This document shows positions 37,801-48,278 of a DNA stretch of 64,000 nt, piece after piece. Every line of letters starts with the position of its first letter. Positions within the stretch are counted from its first letter, which is position 1. The position numbers and the translations under genes were made by a program. The stretch is taken from the NCBI GenBank assembly GCA_965112735.1, contig OZ218950.1, positions 1,426,001-1,490,000 on the forward strand. The letters run 5' to 3'. The DNA is from Phaeosaccion multiseriatum. Lineage: Eukaryota > Ochrophyta, other classes. The notes under the pieces are model-generated. The model was not told the DNA's origin. It was given only the letters and a program-made list of their open reading frames with translations, and did not search any database.

Positions 37801-37875
37801 GTTCTCAATGAAGGCCATTGGCACACGCACCGAGCTGGGTCTGCTCTCCGGCGCCTGTGCGGCCTGAACTCCCAT
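30337..37875 (-). CDS. Thirteen-exon coiled-coil protein, possibly axonemal (gene E)
   Basis: Exons 37875-37228, 36875-36417, 36198-35980, 35682-35470, 35297-35127, 34788-34676, 34446-34309, 33887-33791, 33489-33328, 33156-33038, 32713-32588, 31901-31500 and 31204-30337 sum to 3,735 bp (1,244 residues), and every junction keeps the frame. The first nine exons are charged heptad-like helix: [18 protein letters not shown], then TETEMKRR-type segments, and [19 protein letters not shown]. After the coiled coil comes a conserved-looking block ending [16 protein letters not shown], with a Cys-x-x-Cys pair. The C-terminus is disordered with His, Asn and Gly runs. A long coiled coil followed by a CxxCxRP motif recalls the DUF4795/QRICH2 sperm-flagellum family, but I hold that only tentatively. 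Introns are crowded with (CA)n, (GGGA)n, (TGGG)n and family-3 elements. Confidence 0.7.
30448..30540 (+). repeat. (CCT)n microsatellite, poly-Gly in gene E
   Basis: About 30 triplets encode a Gly run near the C-terminus of gene E. A second (CCT)n run at 30765-30838 encodes another Gly run. Confidence 0.9.
31918..31990 (+). repeat. (GGGGA)n pentanucleotide repeat before the gene E exon 12 acceptor
   Basis: Read on the minus strand this is a CCCCT tract just upstream of CAACGCAG|GCTAGAG, acting as the pyrimidine tract. Confidence 0.85.
32226..32450 (+). repeat. (CA)n-rich tract in gene E intron 11
   Basis: Imperfect CACACA/CTCACA repeats occupy most of the intron between 31902 and 32587. Confidence 0.85.
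32714..32776 (+). repeat. (GGGA)n tract at the 3' end of gene E intron 10
   Basis: GGGAGGGA repeats on plus read as TCCCTCCC on minus and end at CCCTCCAG|ACGAG. A longer (GGGA)n array at 33896-34050 sits in the same position in intron 7. Confidence 0.85.
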
Positions 37876-38052
37876 GATGTATCGTATGTCTCCTTCCCGT
37901 CTTTCCTTCAGCCTCGTTTGCGGAATGGAAGGCGATGAGAACGTAACGTTACCTTTTTGTTTCCTGTATTTTTTACTCCTTCTTTTTTTTTTTTTGCCCC
38001 TCTTTCCAACTTGCTCTTTCCCCCTTCATTCCTCCATTCATTTTCCTCGACG
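37876..38052. promoter_or_regulatory. 177-bp head-to-head promoter region of genes E and F
   Basis: It lies between the ATG codons of E (minus) and F (plus). It contains a poly-T run (37983-37995) and pyrimidine-rich DNA; no TATA box is apparent. Confidence 0.4.
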
Positions 38053-38289
38053 ATGGAGGGAGGGACGATGTTCTGGGTGTGCGTCGCCACCTTCTTTGCC
38101 ATCCTGTTGGCAGGAAAGTACCTGGGGCGAAGCGTGGAGGAGAGCAGCGCCGCCCAGCCGAGCAAGAGGAAGAAGAAGAAGAGCGGGAGCAAGAAGGGCA
38201 AGAAGAAGGTGGGAGGAGAGGGAGGAGTGGAGGAGGACAAGGTAAATGTCAAGGGCAATGTGAGCAAAGGAGAGGAACGGGCAGCAGCA

Positions 38290-38342
<53 letters not shown>

Positions 38343-38994
38343 GGGACCTTCAGAGCAAACTCCTGCAGAGCCGACCCCGCCTCCCAAGAAGCTCTTCTTT
38401 CTATCACCGGAGGAAGCAGCAGCATTTGGGGGAGTTGACGCAACACCTAACGGAGATACGGCGGGCAAGGAGAAGAAGGCAGCTGCCGAAGCGGCTGTCA
38501 TTGCGCTAAAAGTGAGGGGACAGGGGGACAAACCCGTTCGGGGTCAGGTACCTTATGTTGTTGGCTCCCGAGTGTCAGCTCGATACGAGGGTGGCACGTC
38601 TTGGTTTCCAGGAACGATCACCAAAGTGCACTACAGTGGCCTCGCCAGTGTGGCCTATGACGATGGAGAGAACGAGACGCGGGTGTCGCCGGATTGCATT
38701 CGGCTGCAGGGAGAATCTGAGAGCAGCATGGCAGAGAAAAGCGATGACTTTGACTACGCTGCTTGGGAGGAGAAGGAGGAGGGGGGAGAGGAGGGGGGGG
38801 GGGGGGCGGCGACAGCAGCTGGAGGGGACCGTAGTGGGGAGTGGGAAGTGTCGAAGCAGCGACATAAGAAGACTGCCACAGAACGAGAGGACGGGCGAGC
38901 GGCACGAGCCCAGACTTTGAAGAACAAGCAAAGGAGGGAAGCGAAGCGGGAGAGGGAGCTCGCAGTGAGAGAGGCGCTCAGAAAGGCGCTGTGA
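38053..38994 (+). CDS. Membrane-anchored Tudor-domain protein (gene F)
   Basis: This is a single-exon gene of 313 residues starting at ATG 38053. A transmembrane helix (about residues 6-22, FWVCVATFFAILLAGKYLG) is followed by a Lys-rich cluster, an Ala run from a (CAG)n microsatellite, and a Pro-rich linker. At about residues 175-225 lies a Tudor-like barrel: VGSRVSARYEG, SWFPGTITKVHY, ASVAYDDGE and VSPDCIRL. The C-terminal 90 residues are strongly charged helix. The Tudor core closely parallels that of gene A (RWFPGTI, FDDGD). The single N-terminal helix with a cytosolic basic tail suggests ER or nuclear-envelope anchoring, as in lamin-B-receptor-like Tudor proteins; this is inference. It is the only intron-free complete gene here. 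Confidence 0.75.
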
Positions 38995-39600
38995 CGCCTG
39001 GTGATCGCTCCACACAGGAGATAGGAGGATCGGCTGCCTGAAGCACGACCAAAGGCCCGCAGCACTACAGGTCCGGCAAGGCCAAGGTCAGGCCCCTGAA
39101 ACAGACGAGACTACCAACGGGCCCTTGGGCTGGATAGGAAGAACAGTCTGCTAGTAAAATGGGTCATGAAGGCCACCGCGCTGGCCGTATCGACTTTACT
39201 TCGGCTCCTCGTGGATACTCGTGAGGTCCTGCGGCCTCCTACCGCTGCGACACATGCACTGGGCAGAGTGAGAGACAGCGAAAGAGCGAGAGCGAGAGAG
39301 ACAGAGATTGAGGGCTTCTTTTCGGAGATGACTGCTGGAGCGGAGGGCCTTGCGATGCTGAGAAGGAGAGGAGGCAGGCGTCGATCATGCAGGGATCTTC
39401 GACCTGCTGCTGCGAGAAGGATCCGAGGAGCTCTCGCTAGAAGGATCCAAGAGCTAAGAGCGAAAGACAGGAGGGTTGGTGGCCTCTGGAGCCGGTCTCT
39501 GCCAGGCAAGGAAGGCGAAAGAAGATGAGATGGGTCGTGGATGGCAGCAGAAGACATGCGAAAAGGTGGTCTTGTATGGCCCGCTCCGCCACAACGTGTG

Positions 39601-39632
<32 letters not shown>

Positions 39633-40488
39633 GGCTGGTCTGCCAGGCTGCACTTCGCTCGTCACCATGTCTCGGCCGTGCCCGCCGACCTACGACTGAC
39701 CTACGATACACTGCACGGCGGCAGCGGGTGGGTCACCCGAGGGCGGCCGCTTCGAATGTTGGGACAGCCAGGAGTGGCCACTTCAATGGAACGAAGTACT
39801 GACCTGGCAGTTGGCTCATGGTCCAGCTTTTCTTCCTTGCGTCCAGCCTATAATCAACACCACGCTGCCGTCTTCCTTGCATCGCTCGCGATGAAGGATC
39901 GAGAGAGAGAGGGAAATAGGAATCGCCTGAGAAACTGAAAGTGTGATTGTGTGCGTGTATGTGTGTGCGTGTGCATGTGTCTCTGTGTCTCCGGGGCCCT
40001 CGAGGGGCCGGTGACACCCCCTCTTGGTCGGGAAGGGGAGGACCAGCACCGCGGTTGAGCTGAGAGAGAGGAGAAAGAGAGTGCGTCGCTCGACGAAAAG
40101 GAGGACTTTATTGACTTAATAGGAGAGGCAATTAGAATCAAATGGCGACTACGTATGATGAGTGTGGAAGGAACAAGAGGGGGCGATCGGCGATTGTATA
40201 CATCGCGACGATATTATGTGGAGAGCCGTAGTCCCTCTACGGGGATTGAGGAGATCAGCAGCAGCTTTTGCTGCTGCACCCTCAGCAGCAGCTCCTCCTC
40301 CCCTTCTTCCACCATGTCTGTCGCCCCCTCCAACAGTTGCTGTAGCCGGCCTTGCTGTCGCACGAATACGCTCCCAATCCCACCTATGTGGCTCTCACAG
40401 CAGTGGCTCCGGCAGTGGCAGACGTAGTGGAGGCACTGAGGATGGAACTCGCGGCTATAAAAGGAGGACGAGGAGGAGGAGGAGGAGG
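38995..40488. other. Intergenic gap between genes F and G, no supported gene
   Basis: Several open frames of 90-185 codons exist on both strands (for example 39166-39528 plus and 39668-39111 minus), but none shows a recognisable domain or consistent splicing. A (CT)n run lies at 39600-39629. A weak family-3-like copy (TTTATTGACTTA) is at 40109-40120. An in-frame upstream ATG at 40216 could extend gene G. If the strand alternation of the window held, a minus-strand gene would be expected here; I cannot show one. Confidence 0.5.
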
Positions 40489-43400
40489 ATGATGAGCACA
40501 TGCACGCTCTCTGCCGAGGGGACCGTCGTCAAAGAGGAGACTCTACTCGCTGCTCTGCCGCCACCTTGGAGTGAGGACATGCGCCCCCAGCTCAAGCAGC
40601 AGGTGCGTTCCGTCCATGCACCCCCCTTGCTTTTTAAAATGTCATCTGTTGGGGCACATAATTGAAGGAGGGGATGTGAATGCAGCTTTATTATCAGAAC
40701 ACGGCTTTCTCTTGATCAGCCCATGTCCGTCCCCCCCCCCTGTCTGTTCGTCCGTCCGTCCGTTCGTCTGTCTCTCTTTGGAGCAGGTGCTGCAGGAAAG
40801 CCGCAAGGTGGTGGTCGTGCTGGATGATGATCCCACAGGCACCCAAACCGTACACGACGTGCATCTCCTCACTACCTGGGAAGTGCCAGACCTCGTGAAG
40901 GAGCTGCAGTCTTTAAAGCCTCTCGTGGGGGAGGGGACAGTAGGACCACCAGCACCCCCACCCGCAGCAGCAGCAGCAGTGGGCGAGGGAAGAGGGGCAG
41001 GGGCAGGCACCCCGCTGGAGCCGTGCGCGTCTCTCTATCCCGTGCTGTACTTGCTCACCAACTCACGCAGCCTCTCTCCTGAAGCTCTGACGGATCAATA
41101 CAGAGAGATCGGTGCCAATTTGGCCGCAGCGGCAGCAGCGGCGGGTGTGGAGGTCGCAGTCGTCAGTCGCTCCGACTCCACCCTCCGTGGGCACTTTCCT
41201 GGGGATCTGCGGGCCATCGAAGCTGGCATGGGTACGAGCTACGATGGGTGGGTCGTCATGCCCTTCTTCGAGGCGGGTGGGAGGTGAGAGGGGCTTGCCT
41301 GCCTGCTTGCTTGCCTGCTTGCCTGCTGGCCTGCTGGCCTCCTTGCCTGCTTGCCTGCTTGCCTCACTCCCTCAATGCCTCCCACGACTCCTCCCACCTC
41401 CATTTACGTGTACCTCTTCTCTCGTGACTCGCGTAAAAAGACTAACCGTGGATCATATCCACTACGTGCGAGAAGGCTCGGATCTGACTCCCGCTGCAAT
41501 GACGCCCTTTGCCCAAGACAAGGCATTCGGCTTCAAGCGGTCCGACCTGAGGGACTGGGTGGAGGAAAAGACAATGGGCGGGGTGAAGCGGAATGACGTT
41601 ATTGGCGTTAGTATAGAGGTGAGTGAGGGAGGGAGGGGGTGGGGGGGTTGGCTCTCGATGTGAGGGGAGGCGTGAGCATGGAGAAGGAGGGACGTGGTTT
41701 CTTCTTGTTGCTGCTCTCCTTCTTCTTATTCTTATTCTTCTTGTTGCTGCTCTTCTTCTTCTTATTCTCATTCTTCTTGTTGTTGCTCTTCTTGTTCTTC
41801 TCGTTATTCTCTCTCCCGCAACACCCCACACCCTCCTGCGTGTGCCCTGTCTGTCTATCTATCTATCAATCTTTGCGTCCCCACCTGTTCCCTATATCAC
41901 CCCATGGCCTATGTACATACATGGCACCCTATGATCCGAACCGCCCCATCACCCCCAACCCCACCCCTGTATCACCAACACCCCCAGGACATTCGACTGG
42001 GGGGTCCTGACGCTGTGTACCGGAAGGTCAAAGGAGCCCGAGGGGGCAAGATTATTGTCTGCGATGCCGTGGAACAAAGGGACCTCGACGTCGTTATGAG
42101 CGGCCTTCTCCGGGCCAGCACGAGCAAGGGAGGGGAGAGGGGGGGGGGCGGAGGAAGGACCTTTCTGTATCGGACCGCAGGTGAGTGGGTGGGTGGATGG
42201 GTGAATGGGTGGGTGGGTGGATGGGTGGGTGGGTGGGTGGGTGGGTGGATGGGTGGGTTGATGGGTGGATGGGTGGGTGGGTGGGTGGGTGGATGGGTGG
42301 GTGGATGGATGGGTGGTGGGTGCAGAGATACGTCTTCTGTAATCCTCCTGTGGCTTACCCCTGCTTCCCCTGGCTTTCCCATCCACTGCCATCTTAATCC
42401 CCCTTCACCTCAGCTTCGTTCGTGGCAACGCGAGGCGCCGTGGAGAGCCGACCCCTTCTGGAGGCCGAAGACTTCTTCAGAGGTTCCACATCCATATTCA
42501 CAGATGGCAATAGGCATATGGGCAGCAGCAGCAGCATAGCATCCGACGGCACTTCTCCACGGGGGCTGGCAGTGACCCCAGGGGGACTGGTTGTGTGTGG
42601 CAGTTACGTGCCTAAGACGTCAGAGCAGCTCGGCTTCGCGCTCTCCACCATCGATGCCAAGGCCATGGAGCTAAATGTCGACGCCTTGCTTGCAGATCTT
42701 GATGATGGTGGTGGTGGGATGGCAGCCAATGGTGGTGGAGGACAGTATGTCAGCGAGCTAGCTTCTGGCGTGGAAGAGGCGTTACGGAATGGCCGCGATG
42801 TGCTGCTCTACACAAGTCGCACGATCCGACAAGAGGTACGTCGCCGCCAACTGTGAAGGGAGGGGATACATGAGGCGATAAAGAGTGGACAAACGGGGGG
42901 ATATGCGGATACTCCCTCCTTCCCTCTCCCTCCCTCCCTCCTTCTTTCCTCCCTCCCTCCCTCTTCCCCTCCCTTCATCCCCTCATTTTCCTCCCCTCTT
43001 TCCCTCCCTCCTTCCCTCTTCCCCTCCCTCCCTCCTGCACCCCCTCTCCCTCCCTCCCTCCCTCCCTCTACCTGCGTCACCATGGCCTTCTCAGGACGGG
43101 CAGGGTGGCCTTGCTATCGGGGCAAGCGTGAGCGACGCTCTTGTGCAGGTAGTGCGGAGGCTGGAGGTGAGTGAGGAGAAGGAGGAAGAGAGGGGGAAAG
43201 GGCGGCGGCGAGGGGGGGGGAGGGGAGTAGAGTTGAGGCGGAAGTGGAGGAGGAAGACAGTGCCTAAGGGGAGGGAAAGACCTACCTTCGTCGGCTTGTT
43301 TTGCTTTAAGCCTGAACGACTCTCTCTCTCTTGCTCTCTCTCTCTCTGCTCTCGCCCTTGTTGTTGTCCGACTCGACTTGGCCGAACAAACACACGAACA

Positions 43401-45884
43401 CACACACACACGCACGCACACGCACACACACACTCACACACACATACACACACTCACACTCACTCACACACGCACACACACTCGCACGCATACACACACA
43501 CTCACACACATACATACACACACACACACACAGACGAGGCCTCGCTTCCTCATCGCCAAGGGAGGCATCACAAGTCACGACGTGGCCACCAAGGGGCTCG
43601 GCGTTCGTCGCGCTAAGGTGATCCGTGAGGTGTTTGTTGTTGTTGCTGCTTGTTGGTTGACAGGGTTGTCGTTTCGCTGTTCTTGCTCTTTCCTCTCGCC
43701 TCTCCCGTACACCGTGTGTTGTCGTGTGTGCGCTGCTCATATCAAACAAGCAAACAAACCTGCAAACAAACAAGCAAAACAGAGAAACGAACAAACAAAC
43801 AAACAAACAAACAAACAAAACAAATCAAACCAAACACCAACCCTCTATTGCAGGTCCTCGGGCAGATACTGCCTGGGGTTCCTGTGTGGGAGTGCGGGTC
43901 AGAGACCAAATGGCCCAACATGAGCTACGCTGTCTTCCCGGGCAATGTTGGAGATAAGGTAGTGCATTGGGTAGGAAGAGTTAAGAGCTGTGTGGTTCCT
44001 AAGCAACGGAAAGAACGGTGCTAGATATCAAGCTCTGTGGTTGGTAGGCAACGGAGAGAAGAGTGATGGGAAAGTAAGCAAAGTCAGCAGAGGAGAGTGA
44101 GTGATGGTTGGTAGTAAAGTAAACAGACAATAGTAGAGGGCTTAGAAGCAAAGGAGGAGAAGAGACGAGAAAAGTATTCTGACATCCCGTTACACAACCG
44201 TTGAACATCCGCCCCCCCTTCTGGTATGACAAACAGACCTCAGTGGCAGAAGCCATGCTGAAGTTAGGTGCCAAGAACAAGAACCAACAAGGGGGAGCAG
44301 GATCAGCAGCAGCAGCAGGAGGAGGAGGAGAAGGAGGAGGAGGAGGAGGAGGAGGAGGAGGAGGAGGAGGAGGAGGAGGAGCAGGAGCAGGAGGAGGAGG
44401 AGTAGGAGGGTTTCCGATTGGTGGTGGGGGTGGGCCTACCTTTGGAGTACAAGTGGAACCTACCCCTGGCGTTACCCTGCGCATGTTGCTACACGCAAGG
44501 GAGAAGAAGGTGGCAGTGGGAGCCTTCAACGTGTACAACCTCGAGGTGAGTAAGTCAGTGAAGGGTAGTGAGTGAGGGTTAGGTGCGGAGTTTGGGAGCT
44601 GAATGGGGTGGGTAAATGAGGATTCCGTACTAAGTTCGAAGGTAGACAGATGATTTGAGTTTCAGTGCAGAGGCTGCCATAGACTGGCAGTCTGTGCCAT
44701 GCTTCTTCTCACCCTGTGCCTCTTCCCCTCCCCCTGCCCCCCCCCGTCCACTGCCATCCCTAAGGGTGCCAAGGCTGTGGCCGCTGCCTCTGCAGCTACA
44801 GGATGTCCTGCTATCCTTCAGGTAAGGAAGACGCAATTGGAGTTCCAGTTTCAGTGTCAACTCGTGAGACTGACTGCTGAATGCTGACTACCTGGCTGCC
44901 ACACACGCCGCTGTTACGTACCCTCCCTCCATACGTCCCTCCCTCTCCCCCCTTCCCTCTCTATCTCCTTCCACCTCTTCCTCCCTCCCTCACTCCCTTC
45001 CGCCCAGGTCCATCCTGCTTCGCTTCACTTCCACGGGCTCTCCCTGTTGGCCGCTCTACAGGTGAGGACACACAGAGCCTCACAGAGACTAGAGGCTGCT
45101 CTCACAGTACCAAGCAGCAAGCCACACGCACACACGCACACACGCACACACAGACCGAAAGGCAGACAGCCACAGACACACACACATAGACACACCCATA
45201 CACTTCACCTAACGACCAACCTCCCACTCAAAAAATACACCCACCCACACCCCAACCCCCCACACCCATTGACTTACTACCCACTCACTCATTGACTTAC
45301 TTCCCATGCAGGAGCTATCCCGCTCCGCCCTACTTCGGCAGCGGCCCCCCCTCGCTGTCCACTTGGACCACTGTACCTCCCGAGAGGACGTTGAAACCGT
45401 CCTAGCAGCTGGGGGTGGGGATGGCAGTGGAGGGCAAGGGCAGGGGCAGGGGCTCGTGCACAGCATCATGGTGGATGGCAGTGCATGGCCGTACGAGGAG
45501 AACGTGGCGTGGACGGCGGAGCTCGCGGAGGTACGGTATGGGTCTTATCTCTCTGTGGGTACAGTGCGCGGCTGCAAACTACAGGCAACACCCGTTTTCA
45601 TCTCTGTCTCTCGCTCTCTCTCTCTCTCCACCTCCCGAGAGAGGGACGAAAGGCGGCCTCTCTTGAGCTCTTGCTCTTGCTGCTCTGTTTCTAAGGCGAG
45701 ACATTGGTTGTGTGTTGTGCCCTCTCCTCTCACATGGCTCTCCCTTGCTTCTTCCCTCTGTTGGCCTCTCTCTCCCCGTTGGGTCCCCGGTGGCCACGTG
45801 CGGCGCGCGCGTGTGCGTGTGCGTTGTGTATGTGTCTGTGTGTGCGTGTGTGTATGCCTTGTCTGTGTGTGTATGTGCATGTGT

Positions 45885-45924
<40 letters not shown>

Positions 45925-46896
45925 TCTCTCTCGTGCTCACAGTTGGCACACGCCCAGGGGGTGTCTGTCGAGGCAGAGTTGGGTCGGTTGGCAGGGGAGG
46001 AGGACGGCATGTCAGTGGCAGAGGTTGACGCCAAGATGACAGACCCTCAGCAGGTACGACGATCGAGGCCCGGTGGGGCCCACTGCCATCCACTGCCATC
46101 TCCCCCTTCCCCCACCCTTACTCCAGAGACCACTTGACCACTGGAGTATCGCCATCCACTGCCATCCACTGCTATCCACACTGCCATCCACTGCCATCCC
46201 TGCAGGTGGCGGACTTCGTTGGGCGCACAGGAGTGGACATCTTAGCGTGTACCATTGGTGAGGGGCACACCTACCCGCACACACAGCTCCACACATACAT
46301 TAGCATTCTTCTATTCTTATTCTTGTTTGTGGGTCCATTCTATTCTTAGTCTTGTATTGGACGTTTTCCTTCTCTCTCTCTTCACGTACATGTGTACACA
46401 GGAAACGTGCACGGCAAGTATGCCCGCCCCCCCCGGATGGACTTACAGCGGCTGGAGCAGATTCGGTGAGCGTGAGGGGACTACTCTGTGGCAGATTTAG
46501 TGCATTGTTGGCCCACCACAACGGTCGATATTCGATCTTGGGGGTCGATTATTAGTTGAGGTCTTACGAACTGCATGGCACTAAGCCCCAACCCCTCCTC
46601 CTCCTCCTCCTCCCAGCGCCAACTGTGACATCCCGTTGGTTCTCCACGGAGCCTCGGGACTGCCTGCAGATCAAGTGCAGGCGTGTATCGCACGGGGCAT
46701 TTGCAAGCTCAACGTCAACACGGAGCTACGCAGCGCATACATGCAGAGCCTGCGTGAGCTCCTCCATCCACTGCCATCCTCCTCCTCCTCAGTAGTCGAT
46801 GTGGTGGACACGATGCAAGCGACGACCAAGGCCATGCAACGCGTTGTAGAGCGGAAGATGGTGCTCTTCGACCCTTCTTCGGACGGACCATTCTGA
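40489..46896 (+). CDS. Fused DUF1537 four-carbon acid sugar kinase and class II ketose-bisphosphate aldolase (gene G)
   Basis: Sixteen exons: 40489-40602, 40787-41283, 41441-41618, 41988-42180, 42414-42835, 43095-43166, 43534-43617, 43854-43958, 44237-44545, 44765-44821, 45008-45061, 45312-45530, 45943-46053, 46206-46257, 46402-46465 and 46617-46896. They sum to 2,811 bp (936 residues). The N-terminal half is an OtnK/YgbK-type kinase: [70 protein letters not shown] and [15 protein letters not shown]. The C-terminal half is an FBA-type class II aldolase with Zn and catalytic motifs [26 protein letters not shown] and LNVNTELR. Together they would phosphorylate a 3-oxo-tetronate-like acid and cleave it. 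Plants carry the same pair behind two dehydrogenase domains, which are absent here. The start could be 40216 instead (a possible targeting extension). Two unusual acceptors end AAAAAG and CTAAG. Confidence 0.85.
41967..41981 (+). repeat. 15-mer repeat copy at the gene G intron 3 acceptor
   Basis: CTGTATCACCAACAC is followed by CCCCAG|GACATT, so exon 4 starts six bases after the element. Orientation and placement are the same as in gene B intron 2. Confidence 0.8.
42181..42320 (+). repeat. (TGGG/TGGA)n tract directly after the gene G exon 4 donor
   Basis: The repeat begins at the donor GCAG|GTGAGTGGGTGGG. Regular G-triplets could form G-quadruplexes or bind splicing factors. Similar tracts follow the donors at 14163 (gene B) and 53907 (gene I). 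Confidence 0.85.
43385..43533 (+). repeat. (CA)n microsatellite ending at the gene G exon 7 acceptor
   Basis: Imperfect CA repeats end CACACAG|ACGAGG, so the repeat provides the splice acceptor, as in gene B intron 4. Confidence 0.85.
44317..44403 (+). repeat. (GGA)n microsatellite encoding a Gly linker in gene G
   Basis: The poly-Gly run in exon 9 lies between the kinase domain and the aldolase domain and probably serves as a flexible linker. Confidence 0.9.
45811..45922 (+). repeat. (TG)n microsatellite in gene G intron 12
   Basis: Imperfect TG repeats precede the acceptor GTGCTCACAG|TTGGCA. Confidence 0.85.
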
Positions 46897-47425
46897 GGAC
46901 CATTCCTCGTCTGACCGTTCCTCCTCGGACCGTTCCTCTTCGCCCGTTAATTAGAAGACGAATTCTTCTCCTTGACAAGCAAGTGTGTGGTGCACCGTTC
47001 CGTCCGTCCGTCCGTCCGCCTGCGGCAAGCAGAAGACCCATCCGAGACCAATTTGCGAAATCGATCGCGAGAAGAAGGGAGGGGAGGGGAGAACCGCTTC
47101 GCCGCACCGCGCTGCATGGCTGGTCGGTCGGTCGGCTGAAGGCCAACCCTTCATCAATGTGGCGTTTGTTTGTTCGTCGCTGTGGGGCTTCTTTGGTCGA
47201 GGGCCTCCATCCCCACCACCACCACCACCATTGGTTACCATCCCAACACAACCGCCCCTGCCTATCACCACCACCAGCAGCATTCGCAGTACCAGTACCA
47301 GCACCAGCAGCACCAGCTCCACCACCACCACCATCAGCAGCAGAAGCAGCAGTAGCTCCACCACCACCACCACCATCCCCACCACCTCCTCCTCCTCGTC
47401 GTCGTTGTCGTCGTTGTCGTCGTCC
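46897..47425. other. Convergent gap between genes G and H, no gene seen
   Basis: Tail-to-tail flanks of G and H. It holds tandem TCCG repeats (47002-47018) and CCA/CAG triplet runs (47214-47355). Open frames on both strands here are low-complexity or continue into the last exon of H in the wrong frame. Confidence 0.6.
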
Positions 47426-48247
47426 CTACTCCGCCGACGACGAGGGCGAGGAAGGCGAGAAGGGTCGGGCCTGTGTGGTCGCTCTGGACACTCTGGGGAG
47501 GTGTACGAAGGCCCCCTGTGCCACATGGTCCGAGGGCCACGCGGTGTTGGGGATGGGTGGGAAGGACAAGGAAGAGGAGGAGGAAGTGCCTGCGGGAGGG
47601 GCGAGGAGCTCCTTTACCTCCACGTCTTTGGTTGGGTAGGTGGGTGGGTGGGTGTTGGTTGGTTGGATGGGTGGGTGGTCAGTTGGTTGGTTGGTTGGTT
47701 GGTTGGTTCATAGGGTGGTTGGTTTCCGAGCCCGGGAAGATCGTAACCATGAAGGCAACGAGCGCATAGGTTAAGAAAGGGAGGAAGCAGTCGGCGGTAA
47801 GGTACGACCAAGATAACTTAAATGTGATAATACACCATTGCGATTGGCACGTTCGCGTTGTTGCGTTACGTACACTCACTCACCTCTGCTAACGAGTATA
47901 TAGTCCAATCTGCCTTCGAAGTCGTCCGTCTTGGTGGTGAAGCTGAGGAAATTGGGGCAAGGGATTCACAGGGGATTGATAGAAGGGGTTAATCAGAGAC
48001 ACAATGGGACTACTAAGTCGATGAGTGACTCACTGGGGTTGATATAGTCGGTTGATAGTGACTCACTGGGTCTGGAAGTAGGCGTTACATACATACATAG
48101 TGGAAGGTGACCTACCTGGGGCAGTGGTCGCTCTCCAAGTAGGCATCTTGCAGCCGGAGGGGGTGCGAGAGGTCACCCACACACTCGTCGGGATTTCTTA
48201 CCGCCTCCACCACAGTGGGAGGAAGAACAAGAGTTGCTGTTGTTGTA

Positions 48248-48278
<31 letters not shown>

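Noticed and set aside
39166-39528. Plus-strand frame of 120 codons between genes F and G
   Set aside because: No domain, no splice partners, basic low-complexity composition; it could be chance.
40456-40463. TATAAAAG box upstream of gene G
   Set aside because: It ends only 26 bases before the favoured ATG, too close for a usual start site, and would be coding if translation begins at 40216.
45460-45530. Family-2-like GGATGGCAGTGCATGG in gene G exon 12 as an inserted repeat
   Set aside because: It encodes [12 protein letters not shown], which is conserved in class II aldolases, so the match is probably coincidental.
47158-47639. Plus-strand frame of about 160 codons with a targeting-like start
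   Set aside because: It overlaps the antisense of the last gene H exon, whose NTAWPSDH motif shows that the minus strand is coding.
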